NCBI RefSeq assembly: GCF_008727715.1
Contig: NZ_CP044218.1
Coordinates: forward strand, 2,170,001-2,234,000
DNA: 64,000 nucleotides
Reading direction: 5' to 3'
DNA from: Mesorhizobium terrae
Lineage (GTDB): Bacteria > Pseudomonadota > Alphaproteobacteria > Rhizobiales > Rhizobiaceae
The translations under genes were made by a program, and so were the position numbers. Below are positions 25,923 through 37,415 of the stretch, in pieces; the stretch's first letter is position 1, and each line of letters opens with the position of its first letter. The notes under the pieces were generated by a model. The model did no database searches. It saw nothing but the letters and a program-made list of their open reading frames with translations, and was not told the DNA's origin.

Positions 25923-26983
25923 TCGTTGGGCCTCACTTCAATGACGATAATTGGGCGGCCATGCTTCAGTAATCTTATTGCGAATTCTGCTGTGCGCGGG
26001 CCACTCAAACCTCTTTTTCCAGTTTTCAGATCATAAACGCATATTGGGCCTTCCCCCCGATTCTCGATGACATCTACGCGAATCGCGCTGAAATCCAATG
26101 GTTCCTCCTCAACCTTCTTCAAGAGAGAGAACTCTGCTTTAAGAGTGGGCCCTCCATGGGTGAGAATCTTCTGGCGCAACCGGGCATGAACGGCTGTGCC
26201 GAAAACCGCAGCGTTAGGATACGGTCCAGCACGCTTGGCTTCGGCAAATGCTTCATTTGAAAGCCGTTGAACAAGGTCGAGTTTGGTGCAAACAGTTGCG
26301 GTTTCTGCGCGCGTCAATGTGCCGACATAGTTCAAATGCGGGACAATCTCTCCGCCTGGGCGGAATTCCTTGGCCGTGAAGGCAAGGCAGGCTCGCAAGC
26401 CTTCCGAGGCGGTAGCGGAGAGATAATTGTAAAGCTGCCGCGCGGCCTCAAAGGTTTCTTGTGCGGTTTTGAGGCTGGTTTGGAGATTGGCGGTGTCTCG
26501 CGTTCCGATTGCGCTGACGCGTTGCACGGTCGGGAGAGGCATTGGACCATTCGGTGTCCAGATCGTTCTGCTGATCGGACGATTGGAGCCGTTGAAGACG
26601 GTCTGTATCTTGCCGTCTGTCTGGAAGCCAAATCTTCTCTGCCCAGGCAACGTAACGGTGTAGCGAACTTGAGGACGGTCCGGGGAATGACGTGGGCCGA
26701 CGCGCGTTGCAACGCGAGCGGTCGCTACGTCGCGACCCTGCGGCGCGACCGTTGCCGGATTTTTTGCAATCCCTCTTGGTGTGTCGGATCCTGATTGGCC
26801 GCCGCCCGAAAAACCGTCATCCGACCATTGTCCGCCATCCGGATTTCCACTGGGGACGCGCGGCTGGTTAGGATTAAACCCGGCCTTTCGGCGAAGCCTC
26901 AGGAGCTTGATGTCGACATCGATGTCGGTAAGGCTGGATTTGATTTTTCGGATTTCGGCCTCTTCATTGGGAATGTTGGTCAT
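25919..26983 (-). CDS. PD-(D/E)XK-like nuclease/toxin candidate
   Basis: 354 residues. Residues 1-35 are helical; PRVPSGNPDGGQW (41-53) is a motif I recall from many Rhizobiales toxin- or phage-like proteins. After a Pro/Gly-rich linker and a middle domain (~165-250), the C-terminal ~100 residues show a PD-(D/E)XK order: GTAVHARLRQKI (helix A), Glu284, Asp304 in RVDVIENR, and YDLKTGKRG with Asp318/Lys320. No secretion signal is visible. It is co-translated with an unknown partner and sits between ruvB and ybgC in DNA of visibly lower GC, pointing to horizontal gain. ATG 26981-26983 has GAGGA upstream and is preferred over 27076. The fold call is by motif only. Confidence 0.72.
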   Translation of the reverse strand: MTNIPNEEAEIRKIKSSLTDIDVDIKLLRLRRKAGFNPNQPRVPSGNPDGGQWSDDGFSGGGQSGSDTPRGIAKNPATVAPQGRDVATARVATRVGPRHSPDRPQVRYTVTLPGQRRFGFQTDGKIQTVFNGSNRPISRTIWTPNGPMPLPTVQRVSAIGTRDTANLQTSLKTAQETFEAARQLYNYLSATASEGLRACLAFTAKEFRPGGEIVPHLNYVGTLTRAETATVCTKLDLVQRLSNEAFAEAKRAGPYPNAAVFGTAVHARLRQKILTHGGPTLKAEFSLLKKVEEEPLDFSAIRVDVIENRGEGPICVYDLKTGKRGLSGPRTAEFAIRLLKHGRPIIVIEVRPNE

Positions 26984-27019
26984 CGGGTCCTCGCCGTCAA
27001 ATATCGGGAAATGATGATA

Positions 27020-27035
27020 TAGGATAATATTCCTA
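27020..27035. promoter_or_regulatory. AT-rich inverted repeat upstream of the nuclease cassette
   Basis: TAGGA-TAATAT-TCCTA, arms of 5 bases, 37 bases upstream of the cassette start (26983). TTGATT (complement of 27037-27042) lies just upstream on the minus strand, so this may be a repressor site inside the cassette promoter. Confidence 0.35.
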
Positions 27036-27186
27036 AAATCAACTGACGGGTGTCGAATTCTCGGAGACGCGGCCATTTCTGGGAGATGCCGAAGGCGAGT
27101 GCTGTCGGCCTCCAGGCCTTGAATGCTCTGACCATTGCTGCCATCGGAATGCGGCGAGCAATTCTCAAGCCCGAAACGGAGACGCC

Positions 27187-27654
27187 ATGTCTGTCGATGA
27201 CAACCAAAATGCCCTGCTCAGCGGCATTTCAGGCGCGTTGACGGAATTCGGCCATCGCCTGATGGCGCGGGTCTATTATGCCGACACCGATTTTTCCGGC
27301 GTCGTCTATCACGCCCGCTACCTGGAGTTCCTGGAGCGTGGGCGTTCGGATTTCCTCAGGCTGGCGGGTGTGCACCATACAGAGCTCGCCGAAGGCAAGC
27401 ATGGCGAGAAAATCGTCTGGGTGGTGCGCCGCATGGAGATCGACTTCCGCTCGCCGGCCCGCATCGACGACATTTTGACCGTCGACACCCGCGCCGACGA
27501 GATTTCCGGCGCGCGCATCTTCATGGTGCAGCAATTGAAGCGCGGCGACGAGGTTCTGGTCGATGCCAGGGTAGAGGCCGCGATCATCGGCGAGAATGGC
27601 CGCCCGCGCCGGTTTCCCAAGGAATGGGTCGCGGCATTCATGCCCAAGGGCTGA
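27187..27654 (+). CDS. ybgC: Tol-Pal-associated acyl-CoA thioesterase
   Basis: 155 residues, a hotdog-fold thioesterase that heads most tol-pal operons. The active-site Asp lies in VYYADTDFSGVVYHARYLEFLERGRSDFLR near residue 29; the rest of the fold runs to VDARVEAAIIGENGRPRRFP. It may process acyl chains for phospholipid or envelope turnover. A gap of 280 bases separates it from tolQ, which therefore may have its own promoter. Confidence 0.95.
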   Translation: MSVDDNQNALLSGISGALTEFGHRLMARVYYADTDFSGVVYHARYLEFLERGRSDFLRLAGVHHTELAEGKHGEKIVWVVRRMEIDFRSPARIDDILTVDTRADEISGARIFMVQQLKRGDEVLVDARVEAAIIGENGRPRRFPKEWVAAFMPKG

Positions 27655-27729
27655 TAGACGCCAGCTTCAAGCAATTGTGATGCGCGTTGAGCGGCAGCCT
27701 GCTTGTTGCAGCGCACAACGCCGCGATTC

Positions 27730-27744
27730 CTAACCTCTCCTTAA
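27730..27744. promoter_or_regulatory. Near-consensus CtrA site upstream of tolQ
   Basis: CTAA-CCTCTCC-TTAA has one mismatch to TTAA-N7-TTAA, and the right half continues as TTAACCAT (27741-27748), the CtrA half-site octamer. It lies ~190 bases upstream of tolQ. The rest of the ybgC-tolQ gap shows no other clear signal apart from a short AAAAGGC/GCCTTTT hairpin near 27816-27840. Confidence 0.4.
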
Positions 27745-27934
27745 CCATAACGGTTCATGAAGACATTGGTGAGCATTGGAGGCGCCCATGCCTTCGTTTC
27801 ACCAATATTTGTCGTGAAAAGGCCGCGAAAGGCGCCTTTTGGGCATTTCCGGAAGCTTCGCGCGAACGGACCACAAGAGGTAGAGCGCCAGGGGCTAGCG
27901 GCGAGCCGGGCCCGGAATTCTTAAGGAACGAACC

Positions 27935-28648
27935 ATGGAAAACATCGCACTCGCCGATCCGGGCGCGCATTTGTCGATCTGGGGCCTGTTCATGCAGGCC
28001 GGCTGGGTGGTCAAGCTGGTCATGCTTGGCCTGCTCGGCGCCTCGGTCTGGACCTGGGCCATCGTCATCGACAAGCTGATTTCCTACGCGCGCATCCGCG
28101 TTGCGTTGAACCGCTTCGAGCAGGTGTTCTGGTCTGGGCAATCGCTTGAGGAACTCTACCGCAACCTTGCCGACCGCAAGACGGTTGGAATGGGCGCCAT
28201 CTTCGTGGCCGCGATGCGCGAGTGGAAGAAGAGCTTCGAAAAGGGTGCGAAGTCGCCGCTGGCGCTGCAGACGCGCATCGATAAGGCGATGGATCTGGCG
28301 CTGACCCGGGAGATGGAGCGCCTCGAAGGTCGGCTCGGCTTCCTCGCCACGATCGGCTCGGCGGCTCCCTTCATCGGCCTGTTCGGCACGGTGGTCGGCA
28401 TCATGACCTCGTTCCAGGCCATCGCCGGCTCGAAATCGACCAATCTCGCCGTGGTTGCGCCCGGTATCGCCGAGGCGCTTCTCGCCACCGCCATCGGCCT
28501 GCTGGCGGCCATTCCCGCGGTCATCGCCTATAACAAGCTGTCATCCGATGCCGGCAAGATCGGCGTGCGCATGGAGGGCTTCGCGGACGAGTTCTCCGCC
28601 ATACTGTCGCGCCAAATCGATGAGAAAGTGGCCCAGAAGGCCGCCTGA
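27935..28648 (+). CDS. tolQ: Tol-Pal system proton channel TolQ
   Basis: 237 residues, three membrane helices (~18-40, ~140-162, ~175-198). Together with TolR it uses proton flow to energise TolA during outer-membrane constriction. The [20 protein letters not shown] and [22 protein letters not shown] segments are the channel helices with the conserved Thr residues. The start [14 protein letters not shown] has AAGGAACGAACC upstream. tolR follows after 11 bases. Confidence 0.96.
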   Translation: MENIALADPGAHLSIWGLFMQAGWVVKLVMLGLLGASVWTWAIVIDKLISYARIRVALNRFEQVFWSGQSLEELYRNLADRKTVGMGAIFVAAMREWKKSFEKGAKSPLALQTRIDKAMDLALTREMERLEGRLGFLATIGSAAPFIGLFGTVVGIMTSFQAIAGSKSTNLAVVAPGIAEALLATAIGLLAAIPAVIAYNKLSSDAGKIGVRMEGFADEFSAILSRQIDEKVAQKAA

Positions 28649-28659
28649 GGAACAACACG

Positions 28660-29118
28660 ATGGGAATGTCAGTCAGCTCAGGCGGTTCAGGACGCGGCGG
28701 TCGAGGCCACAGACGGCGCGGCCGCCATCACGGCCTGATGTCGGAAATCAACGTGACGCCGTTCGTCGACGTCATGCTGGTGCTGCTCATCATCTTCATG
28801 GTGGCGGCGCCGCTTCTGACCGTCGGCGTGCCGATCGACCTGCCGGAAACGCAGGCCAAGCCGATGAATGCCGAAACCCAGCCGATCACCGTTTCGGTCA
28901 ATCAGGCCGGCCAGATCCATCTGCAGGAAACCGAGATTCCGCTCGAAGAAGTGGTGCCGAAGCTCGAGGCGATCGCCAAGACGGGTTACGAGGAACGCAT
29001 CTTCATCCGCGGCGACAAGGCTGCCGACTATGGCACGGTCATGAAGGTCATGGCCCGCATCTCGGCGGCCGGCTACAAGAACCTCGGCCTGGTCACGTTG
29101 CAGGAACAGGAAAAGTAG
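28660..29118 (+). CDS. tolR: Tol-Pal system protein TolR
   Basis: 152 residues. A Gly/Arg/His-rich cytoplasmic tail (1-25) precedes one membrane helix with the proton-carrying Asp37 in NVTPFVDVMLVLLIIFMV, then the periplasmic domain (PETQAKPMNAETQPITVSV to LVTLQEQEK). It works with TolQ as stator. The TTG of tolA is 2 bases after its stop. Confidence 0.96.
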   Translation: MGMSVSSGGSGRGGRGHRRRGRHHGLMSEINVTPFVDVMLVLLIIFMVAAPLLTVGVPIDLPETQAKPMNAETQPITVSVNQAGQIHLQETEIPLEEVVPKLEAIAKTGYEERIFIRGDKAADYGTVMKVMARISAAGYKNLGLVTLQEQEK

Positions 29119-29120
29119 CC

Positions 29121-30272
29121 TTGAAGGCCGGCCTCACCACATCGGCGATTTTGCATGCCGTCGTGATCGGTTTCGGCCTGTTCACGCTGCGGGCTCCGCC
29201 TGGCTTCCAGCCATTGGATGTGGAGTCGTTCCCCGTCGATATCGTTCCCGTGGAGGATGTCGCGCAGTCGCTACAGGGCGACAAGAAAGCGACGCCACGC
29301 GACAAGCCGGCACCGAAGCCGACTGAGCGGCCCGATATCGTCGCCAATGCCCAGAAGATTGGCGAGAACACGGTCGATACCGACAATCCGGCGACGCCCG
29401 CGCCAAAGCCAAAGCCGGTCGAGAATACGGAGTCGGCACCCAAGGCGCCTACGCCGACGGAAAAGCCGAAACCGGAAGACGCACCGAAGCCGAAGGAAGA
29501 GCCTAAGCCGACGCCTGCAACGGAGGTCGCGCCGGCGGAGCAGCCGAAACAGGATGTGAAGCCTGATCCCGTCAAGCAGCCTGATCCCAAGCCGCTGCCG
29601 GTGAAGGAGCCTGAGCCTGCGCCAAAGCCAGCCGAACAGAAGCCGGCGGAGGCCAAACCCGAGCCGGCAAAGCCGGATGCTGTGGCCGAAGCGATCGCTA
29701 CGCAGCCGACCGAAGCGGTTGCCTTGCCCAATTCGGCGCCGGCGCCTGAAGCGAAGCCGCGCCCCGAACCAGCTCAGGCCGAGACCGCCAAGGCGCCGGA
29801 TCGCAAGAAATCGGACAAGTCGGTCAAGGAAGCATCGTCGCGTCAAAAATCGGAGGATGAGGCCTTCAACGATAAGGTTTCCGCTCTTCTCAACAAGCAA
29901 AAACCTTCCGGTGGCGGCGCAAAACGGTCCACTCAGCAGTCATCGCTCGGCGGCGACAGGAACAATGGCCAAAAGCTGAGCAACAGCGAGATGGGCGCTC
30001 TGCGCGAGCAGCTTAGCGGCTGCTGGACCATTCCTGTCGGCGCACAAGACGCCGGGAACCTGGTCGCAATCATTCGGTTCAATGTGGATCAATCGGGCAA
30101 GCTGGATGGCCGCCCGACGATCCAGACTTCCAGCGGCAATCGTTCGTACGATGAAAGCGCGGTGCGCGCGATCCAGAAATGCGATCAGGCGGGGCTGACA
30201 CTTCCAGCAGGCAAGCAGGACATTTGGTCCGAAATTCAAGTCACTTTCAACCCAGGCGACATGGGCATGTAA
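29121..30272 (+). CDS. tolA: TolA-like periplasmic-spanning protein
   Basis: 383 residues. One N-terminal anchor (MKAGLTTSAILHAVVIGFG, residues ~8-25) is followed by a very long linker (~55-285) made of PKP, EPKP and APAE runs rich in Pro, Lys, Glu and Ala, and a C-terminal globular domain (~290-383: MGALREQLSGCWTIPVG to SEIQVTFNPGDMGM) that binds TolB/Pal. It transmits energy from TolQR to the outer membrane. The start is TTG 29121, with GGAAAAG upstream; no in-frame ATG precedes the anchor. The linker is a likely EF-P target. Confidence 0.92.
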   Translation: MKAGLTTSAILHAVVIGFGLFTLRAPPGFQPLDVESFPVDIVPVEDVAQSLQGDKKATPRDKPAPKPTERPDIVANAQKIGENTVDTDNPATPAPKPKPVENTESAPKAPTPTEKPKPEDAPKPKEEPKPTPATEVAPAEQPKQDVKPDPVKQPDPKPLPVKEPEPAPKPAEQKPAEAKPEPAKPDAVAEAIATQPTEAVALPNSAPAPEAKPRPEPAQAETAKAPDRKKSDKSVKEASSRQKSEDEAFNDKVSALLNKQKPSGGGAKRSTQQSSLGGDRNNGQKLSNSEMGALREQLSGCWTIPVGAQDAGNLVAIIRFNVDQSGKLDGRPTIQTSSGNRSYDESAVRAIQKCDQAGLTLPAGKQDIWSEIQVTFNPGDMGM

Positions 30273-30306
30273 CGTCTAACGCCCGGATATGAAACAGGAA
30301 TTCTCG

Positions 30307-31623
30307 ATGAAGCATCTTCTCAAGACTCTTTTTCTGATCGGCGCCATGGCCACCGGCATGGGTGGACTGGCGATGCTGCCCGCCCACGCGCGGGTGGAGA
30401 TCGACGTCAACAAGGGCAATGTTGAGCCTTTGCCGATCGCCATCACCGACTTCCAGTCGACCAGCGGTTTGGGCACCGAGATTTCGAACATCATCTCGGC
30501 GGATCTGAAGCGCTCGGGCCTGTTCGCGCCGATCGACAAGGGTGCTTTCATCGAGAAGGTCTCCAGTCCGGACCAGACGCCGCGCTTCGAAGACTGGAAG
30601 GTCATCAACGCGCAGGCCCTCGTCACCGGCCGCGTCAGCAAGGAAGCCGACGGCCGCGTCCGCGCCGAATACCGCCTTTGGGATACCTTTGCCGGCCAGC
30701 AGCTGTCGGGCGAGCAGTTCTTCGCCAACGATGCCAACCAGCGTCGCGTCGCCCACATCATTGCCGATGCCATCTATGAGCGCCTGACCGGCGAGAAGGG
30801 CTATTTCGACACCCGTGTCGTCTATATCGACGAAACCGGCGCCAAGAACGCACGCAAGAAGCGGCTTGCGATCATGGATCAGGACGGCGCCAATGCACGC
30901 TACCTGTCCAACGGTTCCTCGATCGTGCTGACGCCGCGTTTCTCGCCGAACCGGCAGGAAATCACCTACATGTCCTATGAGAGCGGGCAGCCTAAGGTCT
31001 ATCTGCTGCAGCTTGAGACCGGGCAGCGCGAACTGGTCGGCAATTTCCCCGGCATGACCTTTGCGCCGCGCTTTTCGCCGGATGGCCAGAAGGTGGTGAT
31101 GAGCCTTCTGCGCGACGACGGCAATTCCAACATCTACGCGATGGACCTGCGCAGCCGTTCGACGACCAGACTGACCAACTCGACCTCCATCGACACGTCG
31201 CCTTCCTATTCGCCCGACGGATCGAAGGTCGTCTTCACCTCCGACCGTGGCGGTCGGGCCCAGATTTATGTCATGGGCGCGGATGGCTCCGGCCAGACCC
31301 GTATCTCGTTCGGCGACGGCACCTATTCGACGCCGGTATGGTCGCCGCGCGGCGACCTGATCGCCTTCACCAAGCAGGCGGGCGGCGAATTCCAGATCGG
31401 CGTGATGAAGACAGACGGCTCGGGCGAACGTATCCTGTCCTCCGGCTTCCAGCAGGAAGGCCCGACCTGGGCGCCGAACGGCCGTGTCCTGATGTTCTTC
31501 CGCGACAGCGCCGGTGGTGGTGGGCCGAAGCTCTATTCGATTGACCTGACCGGCCGCAACGAGCAGCCGATCCCGACGGCAGGCTTCGCTTCCGATCCGG
31601 CCTGGTCGCCGCTGCTCGAGTAG
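30307..31623 (+). CDS. tolB: Tol-Pal system beta-propeller protein TolB
   Basis: 438 residues. A signal peptide ([20 protein letters not shown], cut after AHA near residue 28) precedes an N-terminal domain (~30-165) and a six-bladed propeller with repeats of the kind [32 protein letters not shown] and [16 protein letters not shown]. It links TolA with Pal in the periplasm. ATG 30307 is chosen because AGGAATTCTCG precedes it; ATG 30289 would add six residues. A terminator follows, so pal has its own promoter. Confidence 0.95.
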   Translation: MKHLLKTLFLIGAMATGMGGLAMLPAHARVEIDVNKGNVEPLPIAITDFQSTSGLGTEISNIISADLKRSGLFAPIDKGAFIEKVSSPDQTPRFEDWKVINAQALVTGRVSKEADGRVRAEYRLWDTFAGQQLSGEQFFANDANQRRVAHIIADAIYERLTGEKGYFDTRVVYIDETGAKNARKKRLAIMDQDGANARYLSNGSSIVLTPRFSPNRQEITYMSYESGQPKVYLLQLETGQRELVGNFPGMTFAPRFSPDGQKVVMSLLRDDGNSNIYAMDLRSRSTTRLTNSTSIDTSPSYSPDGSKVVFTSDRGGRAQIYVMGADGSGQTRISFGDGTYSTPVWSPRGDLIAFTKQAGGEFQIGVMKTDGSGERILSSGFQQEGPTWAPNGRVLMFFRDSAGGGGPKLYSIDLTGRNEQPIPTAGFASDPAWSPLLE

Positions 31624-31647
31624 CACGCATTCTCGAAATGCCGTAGA

Positions 31648-31670
31648 AAGGGGCCTCACGGCCCCTTTTT
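31648..31670 (+). terminator. Intrinsic terminator after tolB
   Basis: Stem AAGGGGCC (31648-31655) with GGCCCCTT (31660-31667), loop TCAC, then T-run to 31670. It separates the tolQRAB transcript from pal. Confidence 0.8.
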
Positions 31671-31672
31671 CA

Positions 31673-31945
31673 TGACTTGGCCGCGTTTTGGCCGCATTTC
31701 GGACTAGAGCCTCCCCGCTAGTGGCCGAAGCCGGCCAATCCCGGGGCTTCCGGGAGGTTGGCATACGGAGTGCAAGTGTAGCGTCGAGCGTGCCCCGGCG
31801 TGCTGGTCATTCTGGCCTATCGCCTTGGCAACGGTCGCGGACGGCGACCGCAACCGAATTTTAACCGTGTTTCTTGAGCGCCGGTTAACCCAAACGTGGT
31901 TACTGGCAGATCAATGAAATCACTCGAATGCGAAGGAGAGGCGGC
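31673..31945 (+). other. Intergenic region with the pal promoter
   Basis: With the preceding terminator, this gene-free stretch is just over 300 bases. It holds a 7-base hairpin (CGGTCGC/GCGACCG, 31832-31850) and several TTAACC/GGTTAA half-sites (31861, 31883-31890, GGTTA at 31898), which resemble CtrA half-sites but never make TTAA-N7-TTAA. AGGAG lies 8 bases before the pal ATG. No ORF with coding character was seen. Confidence 0.5.
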
Positions 31946-32449
31946 ATGCGCCGTATCGCAAAGCTTACCACGAACCCGGTCATGATCGCGCTGGTCGCCT
32001 CGCTGGCGATTGCAGGCTGCGCCTCGAAGAAGACCCCGAACAGCGCTGCCGATCTCGGTCTCGGTGGTGGCGCCGCGACCCCCGGCTCCGCACAGGACTT
32101 CACCGTCAATATCGGCGACCGCATCTTCTTCGACACCGACTCCTCGTCGATCCGCGCCGACGCCCAGCAGACACTTGGCCGCCAGGCGCAGTGGCTGAAC
32201 AAGTATGGTCAGTACGCGATCGTCGTCGAAGGCCATGCCGACGAGCGCGGTACCCGCGAATACAATCTGGCGCTCGGCGCCCGCCGTGCCGCTGCCGCCC
32301 GCGACTTCCTGATCGGCAAGGGTGTCGCAGCCAAGCGCCTGAAGACCATTTCCTACGGCAAGGAACGTCCGGTCGCCGTCTGCGACGACATCTCCTGCTG
32401 GTCGCAGAACCGCCGCGCCGTCACCACCCTGTCGGGCGCCGGCTCCTGA
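31946..32449 (+). CDS. pal: Peptidoglycan-associated lipoprotein Pal
   Basis: 167 residues. Lipobox LAIAGC with the acylated Cys25, then a short Gly/Ala linker and an OmpA-like domain (~65-165) with the peptidoglycan contact segment VEGHADERGTREYNLALGARRA. It anchors the outer membrane to the wall and is recycled to the septum by TolAB. ATG 31946 is chosen for AGGAG 8 bases upstream; an ATG at 31928 is also in frame. A terminator follows. Confidence 0.96.
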   Translation: MRRIAKLTTNPVMIALVASLAIAGCASKKTPNSAADLGLGGGAATPGSAQDFTVNIGDRIFFDTDSSSIRADAQQTLGRQAQWLNKYGQYAIVVEGHADERGTREYNLALGARRAAAARDFLIGKGVAAKRLKTISYGKERPVAVCDDISCWSQNRRAVTTLSGAGS

Positions 32450-32491
32450 TAGGCCGTCGGCTTCGGCCGGCCAGCCAATTGCAGATCATCG

Positions 32492-32516
32492 AAAAGGCGG
32501 CTTCGGCCGCCTTTTT
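32492..32516 (+). terminator. Intrinsic terminator after pal
   Basis: Stem AAAAGGCGGC (32492-32501) with GCCGCCTTTT (32506-32515), TTCG tetraloop, six T. A strong terminator that isolates pal from cpoB. Confidence 0.85.
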
Positions 32517-32671
32517 TGCAACCTTTTGTTTCTTGGACATCTGGCCGAAACAAAATTTGGCCGAAGTCTCGCGCCCTGCTAAAAGCGGATGCGTTCGGGT
32601 CGGTCTACCGTCTCCAAGGCGATGATCGGCTTCCGGGCATTGAACCGTTTGACCTTGATGGCGAGAGACCA

Positions 32672-33763
32672 ATGCATTTCAGAACAATCCTGAGCGGGAC
32701 GCTTGCCGTTCTTCTCACAGCGAGTGTCGTCGCACCCGCCTGGGCGGCCGGACCGGTGCGCACCACCGAGGACGGCTTTTCGTTCAAACTGCCCAGCATC
32801 AATCTGCCGGGTGTCTTTGGCGGACAGTCGAAGAAGTCCGACGACGTCCAGCTTGCGCAGGCTGGCGGCACCGTAGGGCTGGAAGACCAGATCCGGCAGA
32901 TGAACGGCAAGATCGAGGAGCTGAACTTCCAAATCCTGCAGCTGCAGGAGCAACTGCGCAAATCACAGGAAGACAACGAGTTCCGCTTTCAGCAGATCGA
33001 GCAGGGTGGCGGCGCCTCGCACAAGAAGTCCGATGCCGCTACCGGCAACAGCAGCGTGGCGCAGGCGCCCGCTGCAACAACACCCAAGGTGCCGGCGACC
33101 GCCGGCACCCATGCCGCAGGAACGTCACAGACCGCTGCCCAACCGCAGCCGGCCGACCAGGCTTCTTCCGGGGATCAGGTCGGCGACCTGATCATCGATT
33201 CGGGAAATGGCGATCCGGGGAAGCTCGTCCCGGGTCAGCAGTCCAAGTCGTTCGGGACCATTACCGTCGACAAGAACGGCAATGTGGTGACCGCACAGCC
33301 GCCGGCCGACATCCCGAGCGCTCCGGCGACATCCCAGGCGCCTTCGGGCGGTGCAGTTGTCGCATCCTTGCCGAGCACCAACAGCCCGGAGGAGCTCTAC
33401 CGCAACTCCTATCAGTTCATCCTGTCCGGGGACTACAACACCGCCGAACAGGGGTTTCGCCAGCATATCGAACGTTTCCCGACCGATGCGAAAGCTGCCG
33501 ACGCCCACTATTGGCTGGGCGAGGCTCTGCTCGGCCAGCAGAAATATCGCGACGCCGCCGAAGTTTTCCTTGGCGCGAGCAAGGACTATTCGAAGTCCAA
33601 GAAGGCGCCTGACATGATGCTGAAGCTCGGCATCTCCCTGATGGGTCTCAAGCAGCGCGACGTCGCTTGCGCCACCTTCGCCGAAATCGGCAAGCGTTAT
33701 CCCGATGCCACCAGCGCGCTCAAGGAACGCGTCAAGCAGGAGCGGGCGCTCGCCTCGTGCTGA
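32672..33763 (+). CDS. cpoB: Tol-Pal system protein CpoB/YbgF
   Basis: 363 residues. A signal peptide ([20 protein letters not shown], cut after AWA near residue 28) is followed by a coiled coil (~68-112, [20 protein letters not shown]), a low-complexity Ala/Pro/Thr/Gln linker, and a C-terminal TPR domain (~240-363: [38 protein letters not shown]). It coordinates PBP1B and the Tol machine at division. ATG 32672 fits the signal peptide. Its TGA overlaps the tilS ATG. Confidence 0.93.
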   Translation: MHFRTILSGTLAVLLTASVVAPAWAAGPVRTTEDGFSFKLPSINLPGVFGGQSKKSDDVQLAQAGGTVGLEDQIRQMNGKIEELNFQILQLQEQLRKSQEDNEFRFQQIEQGGGASHKKSDAATGNSSVAQAPAATTPKVPATAGTHAAGTSQTAAQPQPADQASSGDQVGDLIIDSGNGDPGKLVPGQQSKSFGTITVDKNGNVVTAQPPADIPSAPATSQAPSGGAVVASLPSTNSPEELYRNSYQFILSGDYNTAEQGFRQHIERFPTDAKAADAHYWLGEALLGQQKYRDAAEVFLGASKDYSKSKKAPDMMLKLGISLMGLKQRDVACATFAEIGKRYPDATSALKERVKQERALASC

Positions 33764-35130
33764 TGGCGCATATCGGGCCGCTTTCTGAACATCCGCTTTT
33801 CTCGCATATCGACTTCGGCCAGGGCGCCGTGGCCGCCGTTTCGGGCGGCAGTGATTCGACCGCGCTTCTGGTTCTCCTGAAAGATCACCTCGACCGTTCC
33901 GTCCCGTCGGCCCGGCTGCTCGCCGTCACGGTGGATCATGGGCTGCGCCCGGATTCCATCGCGGAAGCGCAAGAGGTCGCCCGTTTGTGTGCCAGGCTCG
34001 GTATTGCTCATCGCATCGTCGTCTGGGAGGGAGCCAAACCCTCGACCGGATTGCCCGCGGCGGCGCGCGAGGCCCGCTATCGGCTGCTTGCCGACGCCGC
34101 GCGGCATGCCGGCCTTGGGATGGTGTTGACCGGCCATACCGCGGACGACCAGGCTGAAACCGTCCTGATGAGGCAGGCGCGGGATCAGGGGCGTGGCCTT
34201 GCCGGCATGGCCCCGGCAACGCTTTTCGACGGAGATATTTGGATCCTTCGCCCGCTTCTGGCAGAGCGGCGCGATGCGCTGCGCACCCTGTTGCGCGCGC
34301 GCGGCCTTGGCTGGATCGACGATCCGACCAATGTCGACGGCCGGTTCGAGCGTCCTCGCCTGCGCACCGCTCTCGGTAGCGACGGCCGGCGCTTCGACGA
34401 ACTCTTCGCAATCGCCGGAAAGGCCGCGGCTGAGCGGGAATATCTCGGCCGCCGCGCGGCCAGATTGATCGATGTCCACGCGAGCCGCCCGACCCGTGGC
34501 CTGATCCGCCTAGACCCGGTCTTCGCGAACACAGATGATCCAGCGGCCTCCATCTACGCGCTGCGGGTTTTGTTGGCCGTCGTCGGAGGCATCTCGTTCC
34601 TGCCGGACGAGGAGCGCGCGACCGTGCTTTTCCATCGTCTCAAGGGTTTGGGACATCGCGCTACATTGTCGCGGACGGTAGCCGACAGTCGCCGCTCGGG
34701 CATCTTTCTGCGCCGCGAAACGCGAGGCCTGCCCACTGACATGCCCGCCGTGTCCGACACGGTTTGGGATGGCCGATACCGCATCACTTTCAACGACGCC
34801 GCAAGGGATTGCGTGATCGCGCCATTCGGCCAAATGGCTGCAAAAACCTTCGCCGATGAAACGGTGTCGGGGACGCCTTCAAGCTTGTTTTACGCGGCGT
34901 TGGCTACAGAACCCGCACTTTGGCGGGACGGCACGTGCCTTGGACTTGTCGGGGAGGCCGGAAAACCAACGGTTGGAGCAGCGTTGCCCATTGCCTCACC
35001 TTTCGCCCGTTTCCTGCCGGGCTTCGATCTTGGCCTTGCTCGGGCGGTGGCGAAGCTCATCGGCGGGGCGGTCGTTGGAGAGCCACCATTGGTCGTCCGT
35101 CGTGGCGCGAAAGCGACGGCGAATGCTTAA
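33763..35130 (+). CDS. tilS: tRNA(Ile)-lysidine synthase
   Basis: 455 residues. It adds lysine to C34 of tRNA-Ile2 so that it reads AUA. The N-terminal PP-loop ATPase has SGGSDS at residues 27-32, and [13 protein letters not shown] is the second N-type ATPase motif. [21 protein letters not shown] is the conserved tRNA-contact region. The C-terminal domain is less conserved. It starts TGATG on the cpoB stop, so translation is coupled. Confidence 0.95.
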   Translation: MAHIGPLSEHPLFSHIDFGQGAVAAVSGGSDSTALLVLLKDHLDRSVPSARLLAVTVDHGLRPDSIAEAQEVARLCARLGIAHRIVVWEGAKPSTGLPAAAREARYRLLADAARHAGLGMVLTGHTADDQAETVLMRQARDQGRGLAGMAPATLFDGDIWILRPLLAERRDALRTLLRARGLGWIDDPTNVDGRFERPRLRTALGSDGRRFDELFAIAGKAAAEREYLGRRAARLIDVHASRPTRGLIRLDPVFANTDDPAASIYALRVLLAVVGGISFLPDEERATVLFHRLKGLGHRATLSRTVADSRRSGIFLRRETRGLPTDMPAVSDTVWDGRYRITFNDAARDCVIAPFGQMAAKTFADETVSGTPSSLFYAALATEPALWRDGTCLGLVGEAGKPTVGAALPIASPFARFLPGFDLGLARAVAKLIGGAVVGEPPLVVRRGAKATANA

Positions 35131-35148
35131 CCGAGCCATGTTGTTATG

Positions 35149-35177
35149 CTTGGCAAGGGGGTGCGCTCTCCCTATGT
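35149..35177 (+). promoter_or_regulatory. Promoter upstream of ftsH
   Basis: CTTGGC (35149-35154), 17 bases, CTATGT (35172-35177), which fits the alphaproteobacterial CTTGAC/CTATAT pattern and partly the heat-shock sigma-32 pattern. The +1 would be near 35184, about 50 bases before the ftsH ATG. Confidence 0.5.
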
Positions 35178-35232
35178 TAAGCGCAACACTTCAAAGATCA
35201 GCGCCCATGATCGGGCGCCAACGGGACAATCG

Positions 35233-37167
<1,935 letters not shown>

Positions 37168-37192
37168 TCGGCACCGGTCCCTATCCAACATG

Positions 37193-37227
37193 AAAACGCC
37201 GCGACCTGTTCGCGGCGTTTTCTTTTT
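37193..37227 (+). terminator. Intrinsic terminator after ftsH
   Basis: Twelve-base perfect stem AAAACGCCGCGA (37193-37204) and its complement (37210-37221), 5-base loop, then CTTTTT. Strong. Confidence 0.85.
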
Positions 37228-37415
37228 GTAGGTTCCCGATGGTTTGTGGTGACCAGGGGAAACGTGGCCAGAGAAGAAACGCCGAAAATCGTCGGGCGTC
37301 GAAGGCAGGAGACGGGTCCTGACATCGTCGTTATTGTCGCTGGCGAACCCGCGCGTGCGCCGGCCGTGATTGTCGGAAATTCGCACGAACGAACTCTATC
37401 CGGCGTGGCAACTCC

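Noticed and set aside
31861..31902. CtrA box at the pal promoter
   Set aside because: TTAACC/GGTTAA half-sites are present, but none are spaced as TTAA-N7-TTAA.
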